DNA from: Merluccius polli
Taxonomy: Eukaryota; Chordata; Actinopteri; Gadiformes; Merlucciidae
Assembly (NCBI GenBank): GCA_030340625.1
Contig: JAOPHQ010003130.1
Span: 186,001 to 250,000 of the forward strand
Reading direction: 5' to 3'
DNA length: 64,000 nt
Positions 36,649-48,247 of the stretch are shown piece after piece. The translations under genes and the position numbers were made by a program. The notes under the pieces are model-generated. The model saw only the letters and a list, made by a program, of their open reading frames with translations, searched no databases and was not told the origin of the DNA. How positions within the stretch are numbered: the first letter of the stretch is position 1; each line of letters begins with the position of its first letter.

Positions 36649-39036
36649 CTCTGGAGAAGAATCAAGGTCTCCAAACACTTCTTCAAAGTCAGTTGGATTT
36701 TTTCTCAGGGTCTGGTCTGCAGGCAGTGTTTTGTCATTGTAAGACGTGACGAATTTAAAGTCACTTGTTCTAGATCCAGTGGTTAAATACGCATCATAAT
36801 TATATGTGCTGCGTAAAGTCCCAGTGCCATCCACATCTGCATAGTTTGGAGGGAGGTAAGAGCTGGGAATAGCAACAGCTCCATCAAATAACAGTCTGGG
36901 CTTTCTCCTCCGACAAAACATCAATCCCAGAATGATAATAATGAAAGTCAGGAAAAACGTGGAGACAGATACCAGTGCGATGATCAGATAAGACGTTAAT
37001 TTAGAACTGCTGTCTTCATAAGCCATATCCTTAAGCTCTGGTACTTCAGCCAAGTTATCAGAAATAAGTAAAAACATGGAACATGTAGCAGAGAGGGAGG
37101 GCTGTCCATTATCCTTTACAGCTACTATAATGTTCTGTTTCATGTTGTCAGAATCAGAGATGTCTCGCTGGGTCCTGAGCTCCCCACTGTGCAGATCAAT
37201 TTTGAAAAGTCCCGGGTCAGTGGATTTAATGATATGATAGGACAGCCATGCGTTCTGTCCAGAGTCCTTATCAACTGCTATCACCTTGGAGATCAGAGAA
37301 CCTCCCTGTGCAGCTTTGGGTACCAGTTCAGTCATGAAGGAGTTTCCCTCTGGGGCGGGGTAAAGTATCTGAGGAGTGTTGTCATTTACATCCATTATGA
37401 AGACACTCACAGTCACGTTGCTGCTGAGCGGAGGAGAACCGTTGTCTCGTGCCATTACATAGACTTTAAAGCTCTTAAACTGTTCATAATCAAACGACCT
37501 GACACTTTGGATCACTCCGGTGTCTCCATGAACAGATAGATAAGAGGAAACTGGAGCACCGTTGACTTCACCAGGTAACAGAGAATAGATCACTGTACCG
37601 TTTTGTCTCCAGTCTGGGTCATGGGCCTTAACAGAACACAGGCTGTGGCCAGGTTTGTTGTTTTCAGTGACATAGCTGCTATACGACTGTTCCTCAAACT
37701 CAGGTGGGTTGTCGTTGACGTCAGCTACTGAGATGTGAACAACTTTCACTGACGACAGAGGAGGAGAGCCCTCATCGGTGGCGGATATTGTAATGTTGTA
37801 CTCAGACACTAGTTCCCTGTCTAGATTATCTGTTGTTACCAAAGAATAATAGTTTTTAATTGAAGAAATGAGTTTAAAAGGAACATGTTGCTGTAGCGAA
37901 CACCTGAGCTTACGGTTTTTCTGTGAATCTCTGTCCTGCACGTTAATAAGACCCACCTCTGTACCAGGTGACACGTTTTCAGGTACTGGATTGGTCGATG
38001 ATCTCAACGATATTACTGGCGCGTTGTCATTAACATCAGTGATACTTATAATTACTTTTGTATCAGAAGAACGACCATAGCCATCTTTGGACTGCACAAA
38101 TATTTCATATTTTGATCCCTCCTCAAAGTCTATGTCACCTGAAACAAATATCTCCCCTGTCTGTCGATCAAGCGAAAACAATTTACTTGATGTATCAGAT
38201 ATTCGGCTTATTCCGTATGTAACTTCACCATTAGCACCCTCGTCCGCGTCAGTAGCGCTAACAGTAATCACATGGGTTTTCAATGGAGCGTTTTCAGGCA
38301 GACTGGCTTCATACACGGCCTGACTAAACACTGGGGCGTTATCATTAGCGTCCAACACGACAACATGTATGACTACTGTGCCTGATCTCTGAGGAGAGCC
38401 ACCATCCAGGGCAGTGAGCAATAATTTCATTCCTTGCTGTTCCTCTCTGTCTAACTCCTTATCGAGAATCAATTCTCCATATTTACTACCAGCACTTGTA
38501 CTTAGTACATTCAAAACAAAGTGACCATTCGATTGAAGTCTGTAAGTCTGAATAGCATTCTGCCCTATATCGACATCATGAGCCGCATCGACGCGATATC
38601 GGGTTCCTTTGTCAGCCAATTCACTTATTTCCAGCTTGATCATATCCGTCGGGAACCTCGGTGCATTATCGTTTATGTCTTGTATCTGTAGTGATACACG
38701 GTGTAATTCTAAGGGAGACTCCATAAGCAGCTCGAATTTAACAACACATGAAGGTTTTTCTCCGCATTGTTCCTCTCTGTCGATTCTCTCTGAAACAATG
38801 AGCTCTCCGCTACGAAGACTGACATCACAAAACCTCCGTTGGTTTTCTTCTGTTTCAATGCGAGCCTTCCTAGCAGATAATATGTCCAATGTAAGTCCCA
38901 GGTCCTTGGCGATATTCCCAATAACAGATCCGCGCTTCATCTCCTCTTGAATAGAATAGCTCAGGTCGCCATGCACGTAATGCAGCGCAGATAATAAAAA
39001 TAAAAACACGCAAAGACCCATCCCGTTATATTCCAT
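36649..39036 (-). CDS. Clustered protocadherin (gamma-like) variable exon V11, type 1
   Basis: 796 codons, ATG at 39034-39036, donor GAG|GTAGGC (36643-36648). Signal MEYNGMGLCVFLFLLSALHYVHG, shared with V13. EC2 belongs with V7 and V13 (DIGQNAIQTYRLQSNGHFVLNV) but has LSTSAGSK and EEQQGMKLL. EC2 start is LEISELADKGTRYRVDAAHD. EC3 has ADEGANGEV, SDTSSKLF and VQSKDGYGRSSD. DVNDNPPEFEEQ at the EC4/EC5 join is shared only with V15. The helix ends LGLMFCRRRK (Arg to Met) and the tail has YNDKTLPA. EC1 has SCVVKFELL for SCVLKFELL. Fully open. Confidence 0.95.
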
Positions 39037-39254
39037 CCTTGTAGAAATAGAGTAGGCCTACTAAACGATAGAAACAATTGGTTCGGGATTTCTAACAGTG
39101 TAGACCTACTTAAGAAGATAGATAGATTTGATCGAGGAACGGAAAGACCGTCGGCCTTAAGTGTCGCTCATCGACGAATCCAGCTTCATACAGCTCGCGT
39201 CAATAGCTGGTGGGTGGAAAGGCTGACGGTTGTATTCTGTTGTAGTCTATTGCA

Positions 39255-39270
39255 GGTGTATAGCGACACC
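39255..39270 (-). promoter_or_regulatory. CSE-like promoter element of V11, CGCT class
   Basis: Sense GGTGTCGCTATACACC, 219 bp before the ATG, with adjacent TGACTCA and a one-mismatch CACCC-type box at 39206-39218. Confidence 0.8.
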
Positions 39271-39525
39271 TTGAGTCATCAGTAAGTATAACACAATGAG
39301 AGTGGGTATAACTAATGTAACACCAAATGCTATTCAATTCAGTTGTCCTTCTTTTAAATAATATTTGGACTTAGTAGGTAATACAATTCCGTTATATGTG
39401 CACCACATGGAATTGATCATTGACTAATTCTACCTATTGAAACAATTTTTAAATCATATAAATCGAATGGTTGGCCCATAAAATATCAATGACGGCGTTG
39501 TAATGATTACAGGACTCAAAGCCAT

Positions 39526-39546
39526 TCCAGAACCATGGACAGTGAC
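39526..39546 (+). promoter_or_regulatory. RE1/NRSE-like site upstream of V11
   Basis: AGAACC-AT-GGACAGTG, 16 of 21 by hand, 490 bp before the ATG. Confidence 0.62.
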
Positions 39547-40217
39547 ACAGCATGCAGTTGCTCAGTAGAAGCAGGGACCATAGCATTAGACAGAGCAACG
39601 CAGACCATACAACACCTCTAAGTCAGTCCTCCACAAAGTGTAGCAGTAACATAATGGTTGGAGCAACAATAGTGGCACAAGAAATTCCTTGCATTACACA
39701 TACAACTATGCAGAATCGATGTTGAAGCATCCAAATACTCAACAACAAAGCTGGACGATGGTGAAGGACCTTTCACACAGAAGGTTATAGGCAGAAGAAA
39801 ACCACAAACAATACCGCATAGCAAGTAGACAGGATATTTTATGTAACGATATTTTCAGGGATATCTTGAACACTCTAACACCCAAGTTAGTTCTGTTCCT
39901 GAAATCCACAAAGTCCAGTGAAATATATCTGTCCCAAGCAGTGTAGTCAGAGGAAACACTTCCAATGTCAAATCAATATTTCGTCACCACCTTCTGAATG
40001 TAAGGGATTGAAAGATGCAATAATGTTTTGACATAAAATAGACACCCCCCTATTTTTAAAAAAAATACTATTAAGAATTTATTCTGACAGAGACATTCAG
40101 TACAGTGTGAATTTGCACCACCAATGCAGTAGATGGCGCTGCAGCGCTTCTGTGGGTTCAGGCAGAGAGACCGGATACAAGCCCTATCTAGCGTGCTACA
40201 GACAGACGCCAGAAATG

Positions 40218-40277
40218 AAATGGCGCTGGCTTACTGAAGACGTTCATCCTCTGTCTCTCGCCTACTTTACTCCACAG
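40218..40277. repeat. 60-bp direct repeat, copy 1, inside the insertion
   Basis: From AAATGGCGCTGGC to TTTACTCCACAG, an exact 60-bp match to 40998-41057. Here it is followed by GTACTG. Confidence 0.85.
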
Positions 40278-40997
40278 GTACTGTAAAATACTTACGAAAC
40301 TTTCTACCTTATTTTTACATGAAGGGGAAAGTGTCCGGAATTGTGCTGTGTGTTTTGGGGCTTTTGTGACGAACGTAGCTGTGGTTCTGAGTCAGTAGTA
40401 GTTAATCGGCGTTGCCCGCCAGTTCCGCAATGCAATTCAGGTGATAGACACCGCCGTCATGTGACGTCATCCTACATGCAGTCAAGTAGTGCTGTAAATG
40501 TAGTCGAAATGCTGTGTATCTTAGAGTTATGGGTTATAAAAAATATATATGAGTTCATGTGGTTTATGTGTCATGTTAAAAAATGTATTTCGCACAGTGT
40601 TTAAAACAAAATCTTTTATTTTTAAAAAAACTAACTTTTATAGCCTTGTTCAGTTGCCGTAGTCATATTGAATATGCACTTCGTCAATATGTTGAATGCG
40701 ATAAATATGTGATTAATCTATCTAATAGTTTGGATACAGTGATGGCCGAAATATTTATTTTGTTGAGAATTTGATATTTTGATACTAGTATGTTGCCTAA
40801 TGGAATATCTAATTATTATTTTTCAGATGTTTATATTTTATTTTGCATACTGTTTCCAGTAGCTTTGTGGAATATAGGATGTTTATAGACCGAATATGGA
40901 AAGATGTATTTTTGGTACTGGCTTCTATTATTTTTGAACATGAATAAGAAAGAATAAATATCAGACATGTTGCTATTATGTTAAAGCCAAATAAATA

Positions 40998-41057
40998 AAA
41001 TGGCGCTGGCTTACTGAAGACGTTCATCCTCTGTCTCTCGCCTACTTTACTCCACAG
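40998..41057. repeat. 60-bp direct repeat, copy 2, inside the insertion
   Basis: Exact copy of 40218-40277, offset by 780 bp, here followed by TAACCAGCC and then about 96 bp to the element's end. Confidence 0.85.
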
Positions 41058-41528
41058 TAACCAGCCAGAGAACCAAAGATCCACGGTGCTCTGTTATAGC
41101 CTGTGTATCTCATGAACCGGTCCAGATAACCCCTAGGTCTGGCGCCGGTTACATGAACATAAATGTAGGTGCTATTTAACACAAGTAGACAAGGCTTGTA
41201 CAACGTAAATTGCTTCTTCATTCACAAACTACTTTCTTTCATACTATAAGGAAATAGATAAAAGTGCCACAAATAATGGACTATATATAAGAATGCAACG
41301 TAAAAATAACCTCCACTTTACTCAATTCAATAATCATATCACCGTGTGGCAAAACCAATATTGTTTAAAAACCAAATTGCGTGCATGAGCGTCTTACACC
41401 AACAGTTTTTTTAATAGAAATGTGATAGATGGATGAAGGAATTTATATTATGTAAAATAGATAGATGAGCTGCATTGGTGAGAAGCTGAAAGATTGTGTT
41501 TCGCGAGTGTGTTTTTATGCATCATACA

Positions 41529-41557
41529 CCCCCCCCCCACACACACACACACACACA
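41529..41557. repeat. C-run plus CA microsatellite (V12 intron)
   Basis: A run of about ten C followed by nine CA units, 125 bp beyond the V12 donor. Confidence 0.85.
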
Positions 41558-41683
41558 TGTGACCGCTGGATGACGGAAGCTAAATTATGTAAAATAAGTG
41601 AGCTGCATTGGTGGGCCACACCAATGCCCCAACACACATACACAAACAAATACATATATTTAAAAAATAATGTCTATGTTTAC

Positions 41684-44074
41684 CTCAGGGGAAGAATCAA
41701 GGTCTCCAAACACTTCTTCAAAATCAGTTGGATTTTTTCTCAGGGTCTGGTCTGCAGGCAGTGTGTTGTCATTGTAAGACGTCACGAATTTAAAGTCACT
41801 TGTTCTAGATCCAGTGGTTAAATACGCATCATAATTATATGTGCTGCGTAAAGTTCCAGTGCCGTCCACATCTGCGTAGTTTGGAGGGAGGTAAGAGCTG
41901 GGAATAGCAACCGCTCCATCAAATAACAGTCTGGGCTTTCTCCTCCGACAAAACCTCAATCCCAGAATGATAATAATGAAAGTCAGGAAAAAGGTGGAGA
42001 CAGATACCAGCGCGATGATCAGGTAAGACGTTAGTTTAGAACTGCTATCTTCATAAGCCATATCCTTAAGTTCTGGTACTTCAGCCAAGTTATCAGAAAT
42101 AAGTAAAAACATGGAACATGTAGCGGAGAGGGAGGGCTGTCCGTTATCCTTTACAGCTACTATAATGTTCTGTTTCATGTTGTCAGAATCAGAAATGTCT
42201 CGCTGGGTCCTGATCTCCCCACTGTGCAGATCGATTTTGAAAAGTCCCGGATCAGTGGATTTAATGATATGATAGGACAGCCATGCGTTCTGTCCAGAGT
42301 CCCCATCAACTGCTATCACCTTGGACACCAGAGACCCTCCTTGTGCAGCTTTGGGTACCAGTTCAGTCATGAAGGAGTTTCCCTCTGGGGCGGGATAAAG
42401 TATCTGAGGAGTGTTGTCATTTACATCCGTTATGAAGACACTCACAGTCACGTTGCTGCTGAGCGGAGGAGAGCCGTTGTCTCGTGCCATTAAATACACT
42501 TTAAAGCTCTTGAACTGTTCATAATCAAAGGACCTGACACTTTGGATCACTCCAGTGTCTCCATTAACAGATAGATAAGAGGAAACTGGAGCACCGTTGA
42601 CATCACCAGGTAACAGAGAATAGATCACTGTACCGTTTTGTCTCCAGTCTGGGTCGCGAGCAGTGACAGCGCACAACGTGTGGCCAGGTTTGTTATTTTC
42701 AGAAACATACGCGCTGTATGACTGTTCATCAAAGACAGGTGGGTTGTCATTTACGTCAGCGATAGAGACTTGAACGGTTTTGAACGAGGACAGAGGTGGA
42801 GAGCCCTCGTCGATAGCAGTAATTGTAATGTTATAATGAGGCATTAATTCGCGGTCTAATGTATCCGTGGTCACCAGAGAATAATAGTTTTTGATTGAAT
42901 GAATGAGTTTAAATGGTACGTTTTGCTGAATAAAGCAGCGGATCTGTCTGTTTTGTTCTGAATCTATATCCTCCACGTTAATGATGCCGACCTCTGTACC
43001 AGGTGACACATTCTCAGCCACTGGATTGGTTAACGATTTTAACGATATAATGGGTGCGTTGTCATTGTCGTCAGTTATAAATATAATAACTTTTGTGTCT
43101 GTAGAGAGACCATACCCATCTTTGGCCTCTACATATATTTCATATTTCGATCCTTCTTCAAAGTCGATGTCACCTATTACAGTAACGTCACCCGTTTTCT
43201 GATCAAGTGAAAAAAGCTTTCGTGACTTATCAGACATTTTGTTAAATTCATATGTCACTTCTCCATTAATACCGTCGTCTGCGTCCGTAGCGCTAACAGT
43301 AATCACCTGGGTTTTCAACGGCGAGTTTTCGGGCAGACTGGCTTCATACACGGCCTGACTAAACACTGGGGCGTTATCATTAGCGTCCAACACAGTGACG
43401 TCTATTGTTAAAGTACCTGATCTCTGAGGAGAACCACCATCCAGAGCCGTTAACAATAATTTCATTTCATGTTGTTCCTCTCTGTCTAATTCTTGGTTTA
43501 AAACCAATTCTGCGTATTTTATTCCAGCACTTGTGGTTTGTGTATTTAAAATAAAATGTCTATTGTCATGAAGAATATAGCTTTGAACGCCGTTCTGGCC
43601 TATATCTGCATCATGGGCCGCGTTGACGCGATAGCGAGCTCCTTTGTAAGCTGACTCGCCAATTTCAAGTTTAACTGTATCCTTCGGGAACAGTGGTGTA
43701 TTATCGTTTATGTCTTTGATATTTAGTGATATGCGATGTAATTCTAAGGGTGATTCCAATAGAAGCTCAAATTTGAGAATACACGAAGCCTTTTCTCCAC
43801 AAAGCTCTTCTCTGTCTATTCTCTTCGCGACAGTCAGGTCTCCGGTACGAAGATTGACGTCACAATATCCTCTGCTATTTCGTTCCGTTTCAATACGAGC
43901 TTTGCGAGCAGTCATTCTTCCGACATCAATCCCCAGATCCTTTGCAACGTTTCCAATGATAGAACCATGCTTCATCTCCTCCTGAATCGAATAGTCCAGG
44001 TCGCCATTTGTGAAGTGCAGTAAGACAATGAAAATGAAGACCAAGCCGTGTAATTCCCAATGTCTGTAGTCCAT
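41684..44074 (-). CDS. Clustered protocadherin (gamma-like) variable exon V12, type 2
   Basis: 797 codons, ATG at 44072-44074 (in-frame ATG at 44095 would add seven residues). Signal MDYRHWELHGLVFIFIVLLHFTNG. Closest to V6: both read NVAKDLG and share promoter flanks. EC1 has LELHRISLNIKD, with the His of type 1 exons in place of type 2 Asn. EC2 start LEIGESAYKGARYR and EC3 EFNKMSDKSRKLF are private. EC4 reads NPVAENVSPG (Pro to Ala) and FKLIHSIKNYYS. EC5 has LLPGDVNGAPV. Donor GAG|GTAAAC (41678-41683). A 1155-bp LTR-like insertion lies about 530 bp beyond this donor, in the V12 intron side. Confidence 0.95.
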
Positions 44075-44285
44075 TTTCGTACAAAAGCAGTACAATTAAA
44101 ACTTGCCGATCGCACTCAAAGCAATACACCTTTGAGCTACACCTGATCGAAGCAACCGGACTGAAGTCGGTCTACTCCCTACTGATTTTCACTGTTGGTG
44201 TGTGTGCATACGCGAGCCTCGGCTTTGTGTTCGGGTCCGTCAATAAGCATAGTGGACTTCGGGGTCGGTATCATAGCGCTTTGCT

Positions 44286-44301
44286 GGTCTATAGTGACAC
44301 C
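44286..44301 (-). promoter_or_regulatory. CSE-like promoter element of V12, CACT class
   Basis: Sense GGTGTCACTATAGACC, 212 bp before the ATG. As in V6, a second CSE-like half with AGCG is kept at 44267-44278. Confidence 0.72.
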
Positions 44302-44467
44302 ATGAGTATACCAGATACATTACACATCAAGCGTGGACATGCAGTCAAATAACTAAACATATAATATGAAGATAATTGTAATTATAGAAACAAAAATACA
44401 TCACTACAATACAAAGACACAGCCTTATGTGCTTTAAAAGATAAAAAGATTCAGGGTCATTATAAAA

Positions 44468-44488
44468 GTCAGCCCCTCGGACAGCGGA
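44468..44488 (+). promoter_or_regulatory. RE1/NRSE-like site upstream of V12
   Basis: Same sequence as the V6 site, TCAGCCCC-TC-GGACAGCGG, 16 of 21 by hand, 394 bp before the ATG. Confidence 0.58.
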
Positions 44489-45298
44489 ATAGAGAACATT
44501 CCTTTTTCCATCGGCATGAAAGAACTGCAATGTTTCGGCTGCAATTATTTTTATTAAACACGTAAAAGGGAAATTATAGTTAGTCTTAAACCTTGTAGCA
44601 CATAACATATCATTTTAATCTTGCTCATATGACAATTGCATTCTTAACTGCAGTATAGTTTTATAGCCAATTTTTTTTCATATCGAATACATTTATTTCA
44701 AATGAAAAATGAATCTTTATCTCTTTGATCAAATGTTCACCAGCAGCAACTTTATCTACATCCCATAGAACAAGCAAGTACTGGTAGAATCCAAAGCCAA
44801 TATAGATCTAGTTCGCAACCAAACTCAACTTAAGAAAAGGTTACAAACATAAGAGGTCACTCTCTTCATTCCATTGCAACCATATATTGTTCTCTTCCTC
44901 TCTAAAGCACCTTGTGATTATCCCCATTCTTATGAGCTGTGCATGAAAAATGTATTCCTGTCCTGCTTTAAATATGCATGTAACTATTGAGTATGTGAAT
45001 AGAGTTCAAGGCTAAACTACTTTCAAACAAAGTTTGTAATTGAGTAAAATACCAAATTTTCCACCATGGGAACTTGAGTAACTTGAGTGTTCTAATGCAA
45101 TAAGGTCAATGACATCACCTTCAAGTATGTAACAAGAGTCATTATGAACCAAGCAGCTGAAAAATAACATGTTGAAAAATGAACGTTGTATTGATATGTT
45201 CACTGTAAGCCATTTTATAGTGTACTAGACAAGAGAAGCATCATCACAAGCACCTTGGAGGTGAGGCTTGCAAATGTTTGGGGGATGGAGTATATAAT

Positions 45299-45520
45299 GT
45301 CTTTAGTCATTAGCAGATGTTTTTATCTAAAGCGAATTGCAGTGGGTTCAGATACATGTCAAGAAGGACCAGGTTAAGCATCTTGTTCAAGGATGCCTAC
45401 AGGTTAGGTTGCAGACATTGGGGATCAAATCTAATATATTGTGGATATGAGTCAAACACCCAAGCCACTATACAATCATGCCACACGTTTTTCACTATGA
45501 GTTCATGTTCTAAATGCATA
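45299..45520. repeat. Teleost dispersed repeat, diverged (V13-V12 spacer)
   Basis: Paralogous copy of 20641-20860 with TTTTTATCTAAAGCGAATTG preserved. Confidence 0.5.
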
Positions 45521-45625
45521 ACAACTAGAAATAAATAATGAATAAATAATTGTAAAGTAGAAAATGGTGTTTCACTTTAGTGGGATTACTCAAAATACCA
45601 ATAAGAAACTCAAGAGGCAGCCTAC

Positions 45626-48013
45626 CTCAGGGGAACCATCAAGGTCTCCAAACACTTCTTCAAAGTCAGTTGGATTTTTTCTCAGGGTCTGGTCTGCAGG
45701 CAGTGTGTTGTCATTGTAGGACGTGACAAATTTAAAGTCACTTGTTCTAGATCCAGTGGTTAAATACGCATCATAATTATATGTGCTGCGTAAAGTCCCA
45801 GTGCCGTCCACATCTGCGTAGTTTGGAGGGAGGTAAGAGCTGGGAATAGCAACCGCTCCATCAAATAACAGTCTGGGCTTTCTCCTCCGACAAAACCTCA
45901 ATCCCAGAATGATAATAATGAAAGTCAGGAAAAAGGTGGAGACGGATACCAGTGCGATGATCAGATAAGACGTTAGTTTAGAACTGCTATCTTCATAAGC
46001 CATATCCTTAAGCTCTGGTACTTCAGCCAAGTTATCAGAAATAAGTAAAAACATTGAACATGTAGCAGAGAGGGAGGGCTGTCCGTTATCCTTTACAGCT
46101 ACTATAATGTTCTGTTTCATGTTGTCAGAATCAGAAATGTCTCGCTGGGTCCTGATCTCCCCACTGTGCAGATCGATTTTGAAAAGTCCCGGATCAGTGG
46201 ATTTAATGATATGATAGGACAGCCATGCGTTCTGTCCAGAGTCCTTATCAACTGCTATCACCTTGGAGACCAGAGACCCTCCTTGTGCAGCTTTGGGTAC
46301 CAGTTCAGTCATGAAGGAGTTTCCCTCTGGGGCGGGGTAAAGTATCTGAGGAGTGTTGTCATTTACATCCGTTATGAAGACACTCACAGTCACGTTGCTG
46401 CTGAGCGGAGGAGAACCGTTGTCTCGTGCCATTACATAGACTTTAAAGCTCTTAAACTGTTCATAATCAAAGGACCTGACACTTTGGATCACTCCGGTGT
46501 CTCCATTAACAGATAGATAAGAGGAAACTGGAGCACCGTTGACTTCACCAGGTAACAGAGAATAGATCACTGTACCGTTTTGTCTCCAGTCTGGGTCATG
46601 GGCCTTAACAGAACACAGGCTGTGGCCAGGTTTGTTGTTTTCAGTGACATAGCTGCTATACGACTGTTCCTCAAACACAGGTGGGTTGTCGTTGACGTCA
46701 GCTATTGAGATGTGAACAATTTTCACTGACGACAGAGGAGGAGTGCCCTCATCGATGGCGGATATTGTAATGTTGTATTCAGACAATATTTCCCTGTCTA
46801 GATAATCTGTTGTTACCAAAGAATAATAGTTTTTAATTGAAGGACTTAGTTTAAAAGGAACATGTTGCTGTAGAGAACACCTGACCTGACGGTTTTTCTG
46901 TGAATCTCTGTCCTGCACGTTAATAAGACCCACCTCTGTACCAGGTGACACGTTTTCTGGTACTGGATTAGTTACTGATTTCAAGGCTATGACAGGGGCG
47001 TTGTCATTAACATCAGTTATACTTATAATGACTTTAGTATCAGAAGAAAGACCATATCCATCTTTTGCCTGCACAAATATTTCATGTGTTGATCCCTCCT
47101 CAAAGTCTATGTCACCTGAAACAAATATCTCCCCAGTCTGTCGATCAAGCGAAAACAATTTTCTTGATGTATCAGATATTCTGCTTATTCCGTATGTAAC
47201 TTCACCATTAACACCCTCGTCCGCGTCAGTAGCGCTAACAGTAATCACATGGGTTTTTAATGGTGAGTTTTCAGGCAGACTGGCTTCATACACGGCCTGA
47301 CTAAACACTGGGGCGTTATCATTAGCGTCCAACACGACAACATGTATGACTACTGTGCCTGATCTCTGAGGAGAGCCACCATCCAGGGCAGTGAGCAATA
47401 ATTTAATTTCTTGCTGCTCCTCCCTGTCTAACTCCTTATCGAGAATCAATTCGCCATATTTACTACCAGCACTTGTAGTTTGTACATTCAAAACAAAGTG
47501 ACCATTCGATTGAAGTCTGTAAGTCTGAATAGCATTTTGGCCTATATCGACATCATGAGCCGCATCAACGCGATACCGAGCTCCTTTGACAGCAGACTCT
47601 CTAATTTCCAGCTTGATCATATCCGTCGGGAACCTCGGTGCATTATCGTTTATGTCTTGTATCTGTAGTGACACACGGTGTAATTCTAAGGGAGATTCCA
47701 TAAGCAGCTCGAATTTAAGAACACATGAAGGTTTTTCTCCGCATTGTTCCTCTCTGTCGATTCTCTCTGAAACAATGAGCTCTCCGCTACGAAGACTGAC
47801 ATCACAAAACCTCCGTTGGTTTTCTTCTGTTTCAATGCGAGCCTTCCTAGCAGATAATATGTCCAATGTAAGTCCCAGGTCCTTGGCGATATTCCCAATA
47901 ACAGATCCGAGCTTCATCTCCTCTTGAATAGAATAGCTCAGGTCGCCATGAACGTAATGCAGCGCAGATAATAAAAATAAAAACACGCAAAGACCCATCC
48001 CGTTATATTCCAT
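45626..48013 (-). CDS. Clustered protocadherin (gamma-like) variable exon V13, type 1
   Basis: 796 codons, ATG at 48011-48013, donor GAG|GTAGGC (45620-45625). Signal as V11 (MEYNGMGLCVFLF). EC2 and EC3 differ from V7 at only a handful of residues, for example SNGHF versus SNDHF and GSTHEIFVQ versus GSIYEIFVQ. In EC4 it has HVPFKLSPSIKN (Ile to Ser), TTDYLDREILSEYN and ISAIDEGTPP. Ends DLDGSPE like V7, with matching intron sequence beyond the donor; upstream sequence instead matches V11. It is therefore V7-like at its 3' end and V11-like at its 5' end. Confidence 0.95.
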
Positions 48014-48231
48014 CCTTGTAGAAATAGAGTAGGCCTACTAAACGATAGAAACAATAGGTTCGGGATTTCTAACAGTGTAGGCCTACTTAAGAAGATAGAT
48101 AGATTTGATCGAGGAACGGAAAGACCGTCGGCCTTAAGTGTCGCTCATCGACGAATCCAGCTTTATACAGCTCGCGTCAATAGCTGGTGGGTAGAAAGGC
48201 TGATGATTGTTTTCTGTTGTAGTCTATTGCA

Positions 48232-48247
48232 GGTGTATAGCGACACC
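48232..48247 (-). promoter_or_regulatory. CSE-like promoter element of V13, CGCT class
   Basis: Sense GGTGTCGCTATACACC, 219 bp before the ATG, with adjacent TGACTCA. The CACCC-type box (48183-48195) has two changes. Confidence 0.8.

Larger units (their letters stand above)
39999..41153. mobile_element. LTR-like insertion (possible solo LTR), 1155 bp
   Basis: The element begins TGTAAGGG and ends CGGTTACA, so its ends are TGTAA...TTACA. It is flanked by TGAA on both sides (39995-39998 and 41154-41157). The paralogous V14-V13 spacer keeps the uninterrupted site CTGAACAGAAATGTAGG with TGAA at 48973-48976. TG...CA ends with a 4-bp target duplication fit an LTR retroelement of gypsy or retroviral type. 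No coding capacity is recognisable and orientation is uncertain. A non-autonomous DNA element with short inverted ends is the alternative. Confidence 0.72.
39037..41683. other. Spacer V12-V11 ('y' spacer) with LTR-like insertion
   Basis: V11 CSE and RE1-like site, then an inserted element (39999-41153), then CA/C-run microsatellite. Without the insert it is 1492 bp, against 1493 bp for the V14-V13 spacer, which it matches throughout. Confidence 0.75.
44075..45625. other. Spacer V13-V12 ('alpha' spacer): V12 promoter and V13 intron side
   Basis: V12 CSE pair and RE1-like site, dispersed repeat at 45299-45520. Copy of the V7-V6 spacer with about 100 extra bases near 44770-44860 and small length changes. 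Confidence 0.7.

Noticed and set aside
40341..40604. 87-codon open frame within the LTR-like insertion
   Set aside because: No similarity to retroelement proteins that I can recognise and no continuation; not supported as a gene.
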